Shown here: piece after piece, positions 15,998 to 25,061 of the stretch
How the letters are laid out: the number at the start of each line of letters is the position of its first letter
Numbering within the stretch: position 1 is the first letter of the stretch
Source of the DNA: Modestobacter sp. Leaf380
GTDB lineage: Bacteria; Actinomycetota; Actinomycetes; Mycobacteriales; Geodermatophilaceae
Length of the DNA stretch: 64,000 bases
NCBI RefSeq assembly: GCF_001424485.1
Contig: NZ_LMQC01000012.1
Span: forward strand, 767,012-831,011
Reading direction: 5' to 3'
Program-made: the position numbers and the translations under genes
Notes under the pieces: model-generated
Databases searched by the model: none
What the model saw: only the letters and a program-made list of their open reading frames with translations
What the model was told of the DNA's origin: nothing

Positions 15998-16801
15998 TCA
16001 CCGCCCGTCCCCGGGCCCGCCCGCTGCCTGCCCGACGGCCCAACCGTAGTCACCGGTCCCGCTGGCGACGAGGGTGAGACCCGCCGCGGCCACCTCGTCG
16101 CGGATCTGGGCGCGGGTGAAGTGGTGGGCGAAGTTGGGTGAGAGGGCGTCACCGAGGACCGGTGCCTCCCGGTGACGCCAGCGGCGCAGCACCCGGGCCA
16201 CCCGGTGGGCCGCGGTGAACTGCCGGCGGTCCGCCGGCATCGGGAAGTAGGAGAGGACGACGACGCCCCGTCCGCCGGTGGCTGCAGCCGCCGTCCGCAG
16301 CAGCTCGACGCGCTGGGCGCGGGAGGGCACCAGCATGTAGGAGCCCCACCCCAGGACGACGGCGTCCGCGGTGACGCCGGCCGGGACGACCGAGCGGTCG
16401 GAGACGTGCACCCGGGCGCCGAAGCCGTCGGCCTCGGTCAGCGTCGACCCGAAGGAGGCGAGGGCGGCGTTGGGCTCGTACCCCTGGACGTCGAACCCCG
16501 CGGCCAGCAGGGCGAGGACCTCCCGTCCGCCACCGGCGCCGGTGACGAGCACGCGACTGCCCGGTGCGAGGTGCTCGCGCACCACGTGCTCCTCCCAGGG
16601 GAAGAGACCACGGCGGTTGTGCGCCTCGGTCAGGTAGACGGCCTCACCGTCGTAGTAGGCCTGGTCCAGCCGGGCCAGCTGCTCCTCGTCCAGGAACCCA
16701 AGCCACAGCCCGTCCCACACCCCCCGCACCCGCTGGACCAGCGACTCCAGCAGCCGGTCGCCCCGCAGGTAGACGCTCAGCCACCCCGGTCGGGCGCTCA
16801 C
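15998..16801 (-). CDS. Class I SAM-dependent methyltransferase in the lasso operon
   Basis: 267 residues. Motif I, VLVTGAGGGRE (84-94), then an acidic strand end (GYEPNAALA) and AVVLGWGSYML define a class I Rossmann methyltransferase. It overlaps the nucleotidyltransferase gene (GTGA) and is followed one base later by B1, so it belongs to the lasso operon. Methylation of a lasso C-terminus is known for lassomycin-type clusters, but this protein is not obviously of that type; the target could be the peptide or a phosphate/nucleotide group added to it. The function is inferred from position. Confidence 0.75.
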   Translation of the reverse strand: MSARPGWLSVYLRGDRLLESLVQRVRGVWDGLWLGFLDEEQLARLDQAYYDGEAVYLTEAHNRRGLFPWEEHVVREHLAPGSRVLVTGAGGGREVLALLAAGFDVQGYEPNAALASFGSTLTEADGFGARVHVSDRSVVPAGVTADAVVLGWGSYMLVPSRAQRVELLRTAAAATGGRGVVVLSYFPMPADRRQFTAAHRVARVLRRWRHREAPVLGDALSPNFAHHFTRAQIRDEVAAAGLTLVASGTGDYGWAVGQAAGGPGDGR

Positions 16802-17997
16802 GCGGCCTCCGCCGACACCGCGGTCAGGTAGGCCGCCAGGTCGGTGGGGTCGCCGGAGGGGTAGAGCGTGGAGCCCGGGTGCTCGGGGCCCTGCACGAAG
16901 GCGACGGCACCGGACGGGCCCTGCAGGCGGCGGCGAGCACGGCGCAGCAGCAGGTCGACGACCCGCCGGTCCTCCAGCGCACCGGTGGACAGCCGGGCCG
17001 GCCACCCGCCGGTGTCGCTGGTCGCCCGAGCCGCGGTCCGGCCCACCAGTCGCTCGGCCAGCGCCCAGTCCCGTCCCAGCAACGAGCGGAGCACCGCCGG
17101 GGGCACCGGGGTGCCCACGAGCGTGGCGCTGCGCTGGAGCACGAGCCCGATGGGCACCGGGACACCCCACGCCCGGGCCGTGGCGATCAGCTGGTCCCAG
17201 TCGACGGCCCGGTCCTGCACGGACAGGGCCACGTCCAACAGCCAGGAGACCCGGGAGGCCCCCGCGAGGGCGGCGTGCAGGCAGACGTGCGCGAGGGCCA
17301 CGTCGGGCTGCAGCACCGGGGCGGTGGTCGAGCCGAGCGGCACCCGCTCGACGTCCCGGAGCAGGTCGGCGGTGGAGATCGTCGCCCGCTGCCGGCGCAG
17401 GGACCGGTTGATCATCGTCCAGTGCAGGTCGATCGAGGTGCCGTGCCGGCCGACGGCCGCGACCTCGCCGGGCACCTCCCGGCGCAGGAGCGTGAAGTTG
17501 CGGCTGAGCAGGCCGCCGCCGGTGGCGCTGAGCGCGCGCAGCGCGTCCCCCAGGCGGTCCGGCGGTACCAGCAGGTCGAGGTCGATGGCACTGCGGGCCA
17601 CGCCCACCCGGGCGTACACCGCGCTGAGCACCGGGCCCTTGAAGCAGGCCCACGGGATGTGGGCGGCGTCGAGGGCTGCTCCGGCGACGGCCAGGTCGGC
17701 ATCGGCCTGCACCTGTCGCCTGCGTGCCCGGCCCAGCCGCTTCTCGGCCGCCTCCCGCACCGCGGCCGGCAGACCGGGGACCTCCTCGGCGTGGGCGGCC
17801 AGCGTCAGCCAGCCGCGGTGCTGGCTGAGCGCAGCCTCCAGCTCGGCCGTGTCCCCCGCCCAGTGCGGCGCGGCACCCGGTCGACCGGCCACCCGGCGCA
17901 CCGCCCACAGGACGAGGTCAGAGGGGACTGTCGTGCTCCGGGGGGACGGCTCCGTTGACGACACCCGGACATGCTCGCCCACCACGCGTGGGACCAC
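16798..17997 (-). CDS. Nucleotidyltransferase family protein in the lasso operon
   Basis: About 399 residues (GTG 17997; a GTG at 17964 is an alternative). The segment ACFKGPVLSAVYARVGVARS followed by AIDLDLLVPP is the pattern of the NTP_transf_5 family (KG, then R..DLDLLV with metal-binding Asp residues). The rest is helical. The same family occurs beside the HPr-kinase-like gene in paeninodin-type lasso clusters, where its role is not established. It is the first gene of the five-gene lasso operon and starts 5 bases after the UDP-glucose dehydrogenase stop, so read-through from the EPS genes is possible. Confidence 0.75.
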   Translation of the reverse strand: MVPRVVGEHVRVSSTEPSPRSTTVPSDLVLWAVRRVAGRPGAAPHWAGDTAELEAALSQHRGWLTLAAHAEEVPGLPAAVREAAEKRLGRARRRQVQADADLAVAGAALDAAHIPWACFKGPVLSAVYARVGVARSAIDLDLLVPPDRLGDALRALSATGGGLLSRNFTLLRREVPGEVAAVGRHGTSIDLHWTMINRSLRRQRATISTADLLRDVERVPLGSTTAPVLQPDVALAHVCLHAALAGASRVSWLLDVALSVQDRAVDWDQLIATARAWGVPVPIGLVLQRSATLVGTPVPPAVLRSLLGRDWALAERLVGRTAARATSDTGGWPARLSTGALEDRRVVDLLLRRARRRLQGPSGAVAFVQGPEHPGSTLYPSGDPTDLAAYLTAVSAEAA

Positions 17998-18001
17998 CAG
18001 G

Positions 18002-19321
18002 TCAGCCTGCGCGGCGCCCCAGTGCGCGGTAGGACCAGCCGGCCGCCTCCCACGCGTCCCGGTCCAGCGCCTGCCGACCGTCGAGCACGCGCTTCTTGGC
18101 CACGATCTGCCCGAAGGCGACCGGGTCGAGCTCGCGGAACTGCTTCCACTCGGTGAGCAGCAGGACGGCGTCGGCGCGCTCGGCGGCCTCCTCGGCGGAG
18201 TCGACGACGAGCAGCTGCGGCCACGAGCGCTTGATGTTCTCGTTGGCCGCCGGGTCGGTCACCTGGACGCTGGCGCCCTGCAGCTGCAGCTGGGCGGCCA
18301 CGTTCAGCGCCGGGGAGTCCCGGATGTCGTCGGAGTCGGGCTTGAAGGCGGCGCCGAGGACGGCGATGCGCTTGCCCACCAGGGACCCGTCGCAGACCTC
18401 GCGGGCCAGGTCGACCATCCGGATGCGGCGGCGCATGTTGATGTTGTCGACCTCGCGCAGGAACGTCAGCGCCTGGTCGGCACCGAGCTCGCCGGCCCGG
18501 GCCATGAACGCGCGGATGTCCTTGGGGAGGCAACCGCCACCGAAGCCGAGGCCGGCGTTGAGGAACTTGCGGCCGATCCGGTCGTCGTGGCCGATGGCGT
18601 CGGCCAGCTGCTTCACGTCCGCGCCGGTGGCCTCGCAGAGCTCGGCCATGGCGTTGATGAAGGAGATCTTGGTTGCCAGGAAGGAGTTGGCCGCGGTCTT
18701 CACCATCTCCGCGGTCGCGTAGTCGGTGACCACCTGCGGGGTGCCGGCGTCGACGATGGAGGCGTAGACCTCGTCGAGGGTGGCCTGGGCGGTGTCGCCG
18801 TCGGGGCCGGCGGGGATGCCGTAGACGAGCCGGTCGGGGTGCAGCGTGTCCTGGACGGCGAAGCCCTCGCGGAGGAACTCCGGGTTCCAGGCGAGGATCG
18901 CGCCGGGGACCTTGCCGCTGACCAGCTCGGCGAGCCGGGCCGCCGTCCCCACCGGGACGGTGGACTTGCCGACGACGAGCTCACCGGGCTGCAGGACCTG
19001 CAGCAGCGACTCGGTGGCCGCCTCGACGTAGCGCAGGTCGGCGGCGTACTCACCGCGCTTCTGCGGGGTGCCGACGCAGACGAAGTGGACGGCGCTGCCG
19101 GCGGCCTCGGCCATGTCGGGGCTGAAGCGCAGCCGGCCCGAGGCGAGCGAGCGGCCGAGCAGTTCCTCGAACCCGGGCTCGTGGAACGGCGCCTTGCCGG
19201 CGGAGAGCAGCTGGGCCTTGGGGACGTCGACCTCGATGCCGACGACGTCGTGGCCGAGCTCGGCCATGGAGGCGGCGTGGACGGCACCGAGGTAGCCGCA
19301 ACCGATCACGGAGATGCGCAC
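18002..19321 (-). CDS. ugd: UDP-glucose 6-dehydrogenase
   Basis: 439 residues. The N-terminal NAD site is SVIGCGYLGAVHAASMAELG ending with acidic GIEVD. The catalytic Cys264 lies in GFGGGCLPKD, and the C-terminal UDP-binding half includes LGAAFKPDSDDIRDSPAL. It oxidises UDP-glucose to UDP-glucuronate in the cytosol, supplying acidic sugar for the EPS. GTG start, eight bases after AAGGA. It lies downstream of the sugar-phosphate transferase gene on the same strand (56-base gap). Confidence 0.93.
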   Translation of the reverse strand: MRISVIGCGYLGAVHAASMAELGHDVVGIEVDVPKAQLLSAGKAPFHEPGFEELLGRSLASGRLRFSPDMAEAAGSAVHFVCVGTPQKRGEYAADLRYVEAATESLLQVLQPGELVVGKSTVPVGTAARLAELVSGKVPGAILAWNPEFLREGFAVQDTLHPDRLVYGIPAGPDGDTAQATLDEVYASIVDAGTPQVVTDYATAEMVKTAANSFLATKISFINAMAELCEATGADVKQLADAIGHDDRIGRKFLNAGLGFGGGCLPKDIRAFMARAGELGADQALTFLREVDNINMRRRIRMVDLAREVCDGSLVGKRIAVLGAAFKPDSDDIRDSPALNVAAQLQLQGASVQVTDPAANENIKRSWPQLLVVDSAEEAAERADAVLLLTEWKQFRELDPVAFGQIVAKKRVLDGRQALDRDAWEAAGWSYRALGRRAG

Positions 19322-19377
19322 GGGGTGGGTCCTTGTCGTTGCAGGGGACGCGGTCCGCAGACCGCGTACGGACTGGG

Positions 19378-20880
19378 TCAGTAGGCGCCGGAGCCGCGGA
19401 ACACGGCTCCCACGGTCTTCCACAGGATCATGAAGTCGAACATCAGGGACCAGTTCTCCACGTAGCGCACGTCGATGCGCACGGAGTCGTCCCACGACAG
19501 GTCGGACCGGCCGCTGATCTGCCAGAGCCCGGTGATGCCGGGCTTGACCAGGAAGCGCCGGTGCATGTCGAAGCCGTAGCGCTCGACCTCGCGGGGCAGC
19601 GGCGGGCGGGGGCCCACGAGCGACATCTGGCCGGTGAGCACGTTGAGGAGCTGGGGCAGCTCGTCGAGGGAGTAGCGGCGCAGGACCCGGCCCACGCGGG
19701 TGACCCGCGGGTCGCCCTTCATCTTGAACAGGACGCCGTTGCCCTCGTTCACCGGCTGCAGGGCGGCCAGCCGGGCCTCGGCGTCGACGACCATGCTGCG
19801 GAACTTGAGCATGGTGAAGACGCGGCCGTCCTGCCCGACCCGCTGCTGCCGGTAGAAGACCGGGCCGCTGCTGGTGGCCTTGACGGCGGCGGCGGTGGCG
19901 GCCAGGACCGGGAGCAGCAGCACGATGACGAGGGCGGCGGCGCACTTGTCGACGGCGGCCTTCGTCAGGCGCCGGATGCCGCGCATCTCGGGGCGCTCCA
20001 CGTGCATGAGCGGCAGCCCGCAGACGGGGCGGATGTTGACCCGGGGGCCGACGACCTCGGTGACGGCCGGGGCCAGCAGGAGCTCGGCCCGGGTCTTCTC
20101 CAGCTCCCAGCCGAGCCGACGCAGCTTGGCGCCGTCCAGCTCGGGGCTGGGGAGGACGGCCACGGTGTCCACCTCGTGCCGGCGGACGACCTCGGCCACC
20201 TGGTCGAGGTCACCCAGGACGGGGACCCCGTCGAACCAGCCGCCCTCGGCACCGCCGGGGACACAGAACCCGATGACGTCGTAGCCCTGGTACGGCTCGC
20301 TGTCGATCTGCTGGTGGAGAGCAGCGACGCCGTTGCGGTGACCCACGACGATCGTCGTCTGCATGAACCGGCCGTGTGCACGCTGGCGGTGCAGCCATGC
20401 CCGGTGGGCGTAGCGGGTCACCAAGGTCACCAGGGTCGCCAGCGGGATGGCGACGACGACGAAGCCGCGGGCCAGGTCCAGCCGGAACGCCCAGGACACG
20501 GTGCCGACGCCGGCCAGCAGGCAGATGGCGGCCGATGCGACCCGGCGGAACTCCTCGGCGCCGATCCAGAGGAAGCGCTGCTCGTAGGCCCGGTTCAGGG
20601 ACATCACCGCGACCCACGCGGCGGGCAGGACCAGCACGGTCCAACCGGGCGCACCCACCTCGGGCAGGGCGCCGGGCTGCGTCGGGCCGAACCGGACGAA
20701 GAAGCCCACGACACCGCCCAGCAGGGCGGCCAGCACGTCGAACCCGACGAGCCGGATGACGTAGTTCTTGCGCCAGCGGCGGCGGGCGACGGTGCCCTCG
20801 CCGCGCAGTCGGTCGGCGAAGCGGAAACGGGAGACCCGCGGGGCCTGGACACGGGCGACATCCGACTCGACCTGGGTCAC
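19378..20880 (-). CDS. Polyprenyl-phosphate sugar-1-phosphate transferase (EPS initiating enzyme)
   Basis: 500 residues. It has several N-terminal transmembrane helices, a soluble CoA-binding-like domain in the middle, then the PF02397-type catalytic end: a hydrophobic helix (AALVIVLLLPVLAATAAAV), SSGPVFYRQQRVGQDGRVF, KFRSM, DELPQLLNVLTGQMSLVGPR and the final KPGITGLWQISGR. It transfers a sugar-1-phosphate (often glucose or galactose) from a UDP-sugar to undecaprenyl phosphate, the first membrane step of EPS assembly. The GTG start follows GAGGGAGAG. The nearby glycosyltransferases would extend its product. Confidence 0.92.
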   Translation of the reverse strand: MTQVESDVARVQAPRVSRFRFADRLRGEGTVARRRWRKNYVIRLVGFDVLAALLGGVVGFFVRFGPTQPGALPEVGAPGWTVLVLPAAWVAVMSLNRAYEQRFLWIGAEEFRRVASAAICLLAGVGTVSWAFRLDLARGFVVVAIPLATLVTLVTRYAHRAWLHRQRAHGRFMQTTIVVGHRNGVAALHQQIDSEPYQGYDVIGFCVPGGAEGGWFDGVPVLGDLDQVAEVVRRHEVDTVAVLPSPELDGAKLRRLGWELEKTRAELLLAPAVTEVVGPRVNIRPVCGLPLMHVERPEMRGIRRLTKAAVDKCAAALVIVLLLPVLAATAAAVKATSSGPVFYRQQRVGQDGRVFTMLKFRSMVVDAEARLAALQPVNEGNGVLFKMKGDPRVTRVGRVLRRYSLDELPQLLNVLTGQMSLVGPRPPLPREVERYGFDMHRRFLVKPGITGLWQISGRSDLSWDDSVRIDVRYVENWSLMFDFMILWKTVGAVFRGSGAY

Positions 20881-21091
20881 GGCTCTCCCTCATCACTGCT
20901 GGAGCGACCCCGGACGGGTCACACATCGTCGCCGACCTCGATGTGCGGCACTGAGGACCCTAACGGGAAGCGTCACTCTTCCGAGGCTTCCGCGATCACC
21001 TTTGCGTGAACGCTTGGTCACAGAGCGAAACGCCCTGGCAGACCAGTCCCTCGTTCCGGCCCGCCGGCGTGTCGATCCGTCACGTTCCGCT
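20881..21091. other. Intergenic region at the start of the less GC-rich block
   Basis: No gene is seen in these 211 bases. The base composition is visibly less GC-rich than to the left, with several A/T-containing patches. It must carry the promoter of the sugar-phosphate transferase gene (minus strand), but no single -10/-35 pair stands out. Confidence 0.4.
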
Positions 21092-21982
21092 TCAAAGACC
21101 ACCGCGGACCGTCGAGAGCCGGCGGCGGAGCACTCTCCCGGCCCGCGCCGCCTCCACTCGCAGCTTCCAGCTCAACATGTGCGGGAGGGGAAGCCGCTGG
21201 ATCCCGAACTCAGCTGCGAGGGATCGGGGAAGGGGACGCCCACCACCCACGGCCCCCTTCTTGGACACGTTCTGACCGTTGTTGACGCAGTAGAAGGCCG
21301 CGCGGAAGGGCACGGCCTCCAACGAGAGGCGTTCCCGCAGACTGCGGTGAGAGCCCAGCTCGTTGCGCAGCACGTCGTCGCCCCATGCCTCGAGCAGCTC
21401 CTCGCGCGTCGCGCCCAACAGGACGTCAGGGCGCCCGAGCCGATCACGGCGGAACACCAGGGAGCTCCCGCACTTGGTGTTGAAGTCCGGCTGCTCAGCC
21501 ACCAGACCGGTGCGGACGTCGTAGCGGTAGCCCTCGTCCACGAACCACCCTGCGCGCTCCGGACTACCGAGGACGTGCCCGACGAAACGGCTGCTCAAAG
21601 CGTCGTCAGCGTCCACGTACGCGACGTACCCGGCGGGGATGACCGCCATTGCGACAGCGTGCTTGCTGCCCCTGTCCAACCGGACACCGGCCTGCCTGCG
21701 GGCCCCCACCTCGAGGTGGTCTGCAGGGGGCGGGAAGTCCACGGTGAGCGTGTGCACCGGGATGGAGAGGTCGCGCGGCGGCGTGTAGTCCCGGTTCGCC
21801 ACCACCAGCACGCGGCACCGCCGGTCCTGCTGGTTGTCCAGAGAGCGGAGCGTCGCCTCGAGGAGTTCGATGACACGGGGGTAGTCGTCCGTGTTGTCGG
21901 GATGCCGCAAGGTCGTGACGAAGGTGACGACGTCGTCCTCGGAGCTCAGCCCGGGGTCTACAGGTCCAGTGGTGGTTGCCAT
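21092..21982 (-). CDS. Glycosyltransferase, GT2-like (GT-A fold)
   Basis: 296 residues from an ATG preceded by a perfect AGGAGG. The N-terminal VVTFVTTLRHPDNTDDYPRV begins a GT-A nucleotide-binding half, and VAYVDADDALSS is the DxD metal/donor motif. The C-terminal third is basic and has no membrane helix. Predicted to add a sugar from a nucleotide donor to the second EPS repeat unit. It is divergent from the flippase gene at 22329. Family membership is moderately sure, the substrate unknown. Confidence 0.7.
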   Translation of the reverse strand: MATTTGPVDPGLSSEDDVVTFVTTLRHPDNTDDYPRVIELLEATLRSLDNQQDRRCRVLVVANRDYTPPRDLSIPVHTLTVDFPPPADHLEVGARRQAGVRLDRGSKHAVAMAVIPAGYVAYVDADDALSSRFVGHVLGSPERAGWFVDEGYRYDVRTGLVAEQPDFNTKCGSSLVFRRDRLGRPDVLLGATREELLEAWGDDVLRNELGSHRSLRERLSLEAVPFRAAFYCVNNGQNVSKKGAVGGGRPLPRSLAAEFGIQRLPLPHMLSWKLRVEAARAGRVLRRRLSTVRGGL

Positions 21983-22328
21983 GCGTCCTCCTGTCGGTGC
22001 CCGACCCGTCAGAGCGGTCGTGGCGTTACGCGGGGCGGCCCCGCTGACGTCGACCCCGCCGCCCGCGGACCCGGACACTGTCCCAGACCCACAGGAGCGG
22101 CGGCCCTCCCTATGACCGCCGAGCCCGAGCACCTGCAGTGATGTCCGTCGCTGACCCACCCAACCGATGGCACGACCGATATCGTCACCCGCCAGTGGTC
22201 CTCTGATGACAGCGCGCAGTCAGTGCCGCCCGTGCCACGTCGTCCTGCGCACCGACCGACCACCACTCCCGCACAAAGCTCAACCCGACTGAGCAAGACG
22301 ACCCACGACGAGGGCGAGGCACGCTCCG
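21983..22328. other. 346-base divergent intergenic region without a gene
   Basis: This separates the minus-strand glycosyltransferase from the plus-strand flippase operon and should carry both promoters. No open frame with coding character, RNA gene or convincing repeat was recognised. Confidence 0.4.
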
Positions 22329-23873
22329 ATGAGCATGAGCGACGGATCCCGGACGCCCCCCACCGTCGCCTCCCCGACACTTCCTGCTCCCGAGTCAGGC
22401 GGGCCGGTGACCGACGTGGTGACTCCTCGGGACGACGTCCCCCCGGCGGTCCCCTCCCTAGGACGGAAGATGCGCACGGGGGTCCTGTGGACCGCCACCA
22501 CCCGTTTCGCCGCCCAGGGGCTTCAGTTCGCCTCGTCGATCGCCCTCGCCCGCCTCCTGCTGCCCGAGGACTTCGGTCTGGTCGCGCTGGTCATCGCGAC
22601 CACCGGGTTCGCGGGCATCTTCGTCGAGCTCGGACTGGGGGCTGCGGTGGTGCAGAGACCAGAGCTCGACGATGCGCTGCTCACCACCGCCTTCTGGCTG
22701 AACGCGGTGCTCGGGGTGGTGATGGCGCTGACCATCACCCTGACGGCTCCGCTCCTCGCTGTCTTCTACGGAGCACCTGAGCTGACCTACCTGCTCCCCA
22801 CCGCGAGCCTGGTCTTCGTCGTCTCATTGGGCGTCGTGCAGACGGGCCTGCTGCGTCGAGAACTCGACTTCCGCCGCCTCGGAGTCGTCTCGGTGGTGAA
22901 CACGGCTGTCACCGCGCTCGTGTCCATCAGCGCGGCTGCCAGTGGGATCGGACCCATGGCCCTGGTGCTCGGCACGCTGGCGGGGACCATCGCCTCGACC
23001 GTCCAACTGTGGGTCTACCTGCCGTGGCGGCCACGGGGTCGACCCAGCCGGGAGAGCGCAACAGATCTCTGGCGGTTCTCCCGGGGCCTGCTGGGGTTCA
23101 GCACGGTCAACTACTGGTCGCGCAACGCCGACAACCTTCTCGTCGGCAAGTTCCTGGGGGTCACCGCGCTGGGCTTCTACGGCCGCGCCTACAACCTCAT
23201 GATGATGCCGGTCACCCAGATGAGTGCTGTGCTGTCCACCGTGCTCTTCCCAGCACTGAGCAAGCTCCAGCGTGACCAGAAGCGGTTCGGCCAGGGGTGG
23301 CTCGTCAGCACGAAGGCGTCATGGCTGCTCGGCGCCCCGCTCGGAGTCGGGGTCGCAGTCACCGCACCAGCCCTCGTCGAGGTCCTCTATGGAGAGCGCT
23401 GGCTCCCCATGGCGCCCGTTCTGGCGCTCTTGTCCGCTTCCGTTCCCGCTCAGCTGCTCGGATCCAACACCGGGCCCGTCTTCCAGGCACTCGGTCGGAC
23501 CGGCCTGCAGTTCAAACTGGGACTGGTGACAAGCAGCCTCACGGTCTTGGCCATCGTCGTGGCGCTGCCCCACGGGATCGTCGCAGTCGCCTTCGCGCTC
23601 GCCGTCAAGAGCTGGGTGCTCGTCTGGGTCCCGTTGCTGCCGGCTCTGCGGCTGGCCGGTGTGAGGCTGTCCACTTTGGGTCGTTCCCTCGCCTTCACCG
23701 CCATGTCGACGGGCCTCATGGCGATCGCGGCGTGGTCACCGCGGTGGTTCATGGGCGACGCATCACCGGTGGCCGTCCTGCTGACCCAGGTCACTCTCGG
23801 CGCCCTCGTCTTCTGCGGGCTCATAGTCATCGGTGAACGCCCGTACCTGCGAACGCTGAGGGGGCGGCGATGA
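22329..23873 (+). CDS. Polysaccharide flippase (WzxC/PST family)
   Basis: 514 residues with 12-14 predicted helices. The start of the membrane part (KMRTGVLWTATTRFAAQGLQ, then LARLLLPEDFGLVAL) is the characteristic N-terminus of PST/MOP-superfamily EPS flippases, and YWSRNADNLLVGKFLGVTAL is another family segment. A 50-residue Pro/Thr-rich cytosolic N-terminus precedes it. It moves the lipid-linked repeat unit to the outer leaflet. It overlaps the downstream glycosyltransferase by four bases (ATGA) and begins a three-gene operon. Confidence 0.9.
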   Translation: MSMSDGSRTPPTVASPTLPAPESGGPVTDVVTPRDDVPPAVPSLGRKMRTGVLWTATTRFAAQGLQFASSIALARLLLPEDFGLVALVIATTGFAGIFVELGLGAAVVQRPELDDALLTTAFWLNAVLGVVMALTITLTAPLLAVFYGAPELTYLLPTASLVFVVSLGVVQTGLLRRELDFRRLGVVSVVNTAVTALVSISAAASGIGPMALVLGTLAGTIASTVQLWVYLPWRPRGRPSRESATDLWRFSRGLLGFSTVNYWSRNADNLLVGKFLGVTALGFYGRAYNLMMMPVTQMSAVLSTVLFPALSKLQRDQKRFGQGWLVSTKASWLLGAPLGVGVAVTAPALVEVLYGERWLPMAPVLALLSASVPAQLLGSNTGPVFQALGRTGLQFKLGLVTSSLTVLAIVVALPHGIVAVAFALAVKSWVLVWVPLLPALRLAGVRLSTLGRSLAFTAMSTGLMAIAAWSPRWFMGDASPVAVLLTQVTLGALVFCGLIVIGERPYLRTLRGRR

Positions 23874-25060
23874 GCGCGACCGGAAGTGCGCCCGACCGGG
23901 TGCTCTACGTGCTCAGCAAGTACCCGGTGCTGTCGGAGACCTTCGTCAGGAACGAGATCGCGGCCCTCCGGACGGCGGGTGTGCGGGTCGACGTCCTGAC
24001 GCTGCGCGCGGGATCGACCGGCGACGTGCCGGAGGGCTGGGCCGGCCCCTTCGAGGTAGCTCGCCGTCCCGCCCTCGGCGTGGTCGTCTCGTCGCTGGTC
24101 TGGTGGGCGCTCCACCACCCCGTGCGGTTGTCGAAGCTCGTCCACCTGCTGCTCGTGCTACGGGGACGCGATGCCCGCCTGGCCCTGACAGTTCTCCCCA
24201 GCGTCCTCCGCCCGCACATCGGGGTCCGGTCGGTACACACCCACTTCGGTTGGCGTGCCTCCGCACCGTGTCTGTTCGCCGGCCTTCTCCTGGCCGCCCG
24301 GTCCTCCGTCACCCTGCACGCCAACGACATCTACGTGCCCACTGACGACCTGCCCCGCAAGCTCCGCCGATTCGACCGCCTGGTCACCGTCTGCGACTAC
24401 AACGTCGCCGTGGTCCGGGGTCTCTGCGGACACGACGTCGACGTCTTCGTCGTGCCCTGCGGGGTGTCCGTCCCGGTCGAACCTCTGGCCCCCGTCACCG
24501 GTGCCCGGGTGCTCTCCGTCGGTCGCCTGGTCCCCAAGAAGGGGTTCGTGGACCTGGTTGCTGCGATGGCGGTCGTCGTCGCACAGCGGCCCGACGCGAC
24601 CCTCGAGATCATCGGCGACGGGTCGGGCCGACTCGAGGTCGAGGAGCTCATCGAGCGACTGCACCTCACGGACGCCGTCACGCTGAGCGGATCACGGCCG
24701 AACGGGGAGGTCCTCGACACCATGTCGAGCGCCTCGGTCTTCGCGCTCGCTTGCGCCTGGGAGGACGACGGCGGCAGCGACGCCCTGCCCGTGGTCCTGC
24801 GAGAGGCCATGGCCCGCGGGCGGCCCGTGGTCTCCACGGACGTGGCCGGGATCCCGGAGACCCTGGACGGTGTCGGCTGGGTGGTGCCGAGCGGGGACGT
24901 CCCTGCGCTCGCCGACGCTCTCCTGGAAGCACTCGAAGACACCCAGGAAGCCTCACGACGGGGCACAGCAGCCCGTGAGCGGGTCTCCCAACACCACACC
25001 CTCCGGCACACCGCCGAGGGGATGAAGCGAGTTTTCGACATGGTCGGCGAGAGGAACTGA
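23870..25060 (+). CDS. Glycosyltransferase, GT4 family (colanic-acid type)
   Basis: 396 residues. VLYVLSKYPVLSETFVRNEI is the N-terminal signature of colanic-acid/WcaL-type GT4 enzymes. SVGRLVPKKGFVDLVAAM starts the C-terminal domain, and the donor site is WEDDGGSDALPVVLREAMARG. Cytosolic, acting on the lipid-linked repeat unit. It overlaps the flippase gene upstream, and a pyruvyltransferase follows with a one-base gap. Confidence 0.88.
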   Translation: MSATGSAPDRVLYVLSKYPVLSETFVRNEIAALRTAGVRVDVLTLRAGSTGDVPEGWAGPFEVARRPALGVVVSSLVWWALHHPVRLSKLVHLLLVLRGRDARLALTVLPSVLRPHIGVRSVHTHFGWRASAPCLFAGLLLAARSSVTLHANDIYVPTDDLPRKLRRFDRLVTVCDYNVAVVRGLCGHDVDVFVVPCGVSVPVEPLAPVTGARVLSVGRLVPKKGFVDLVAAMAVVVAQRPDATLEIIGDGSGRLEVEELIERLHLTDAVTLSGSRPNGEVLDTMSSASVFALACAWEDDGGSDALPVVLREAMARGRPVVSTDVAGIPETLDGVGWVVPSGDVPALADALLEALEDTQEASRRGTAARERVSQHHTLRHTAEGMKRVFDMVGERN

Positions 25061-25061
25061 C

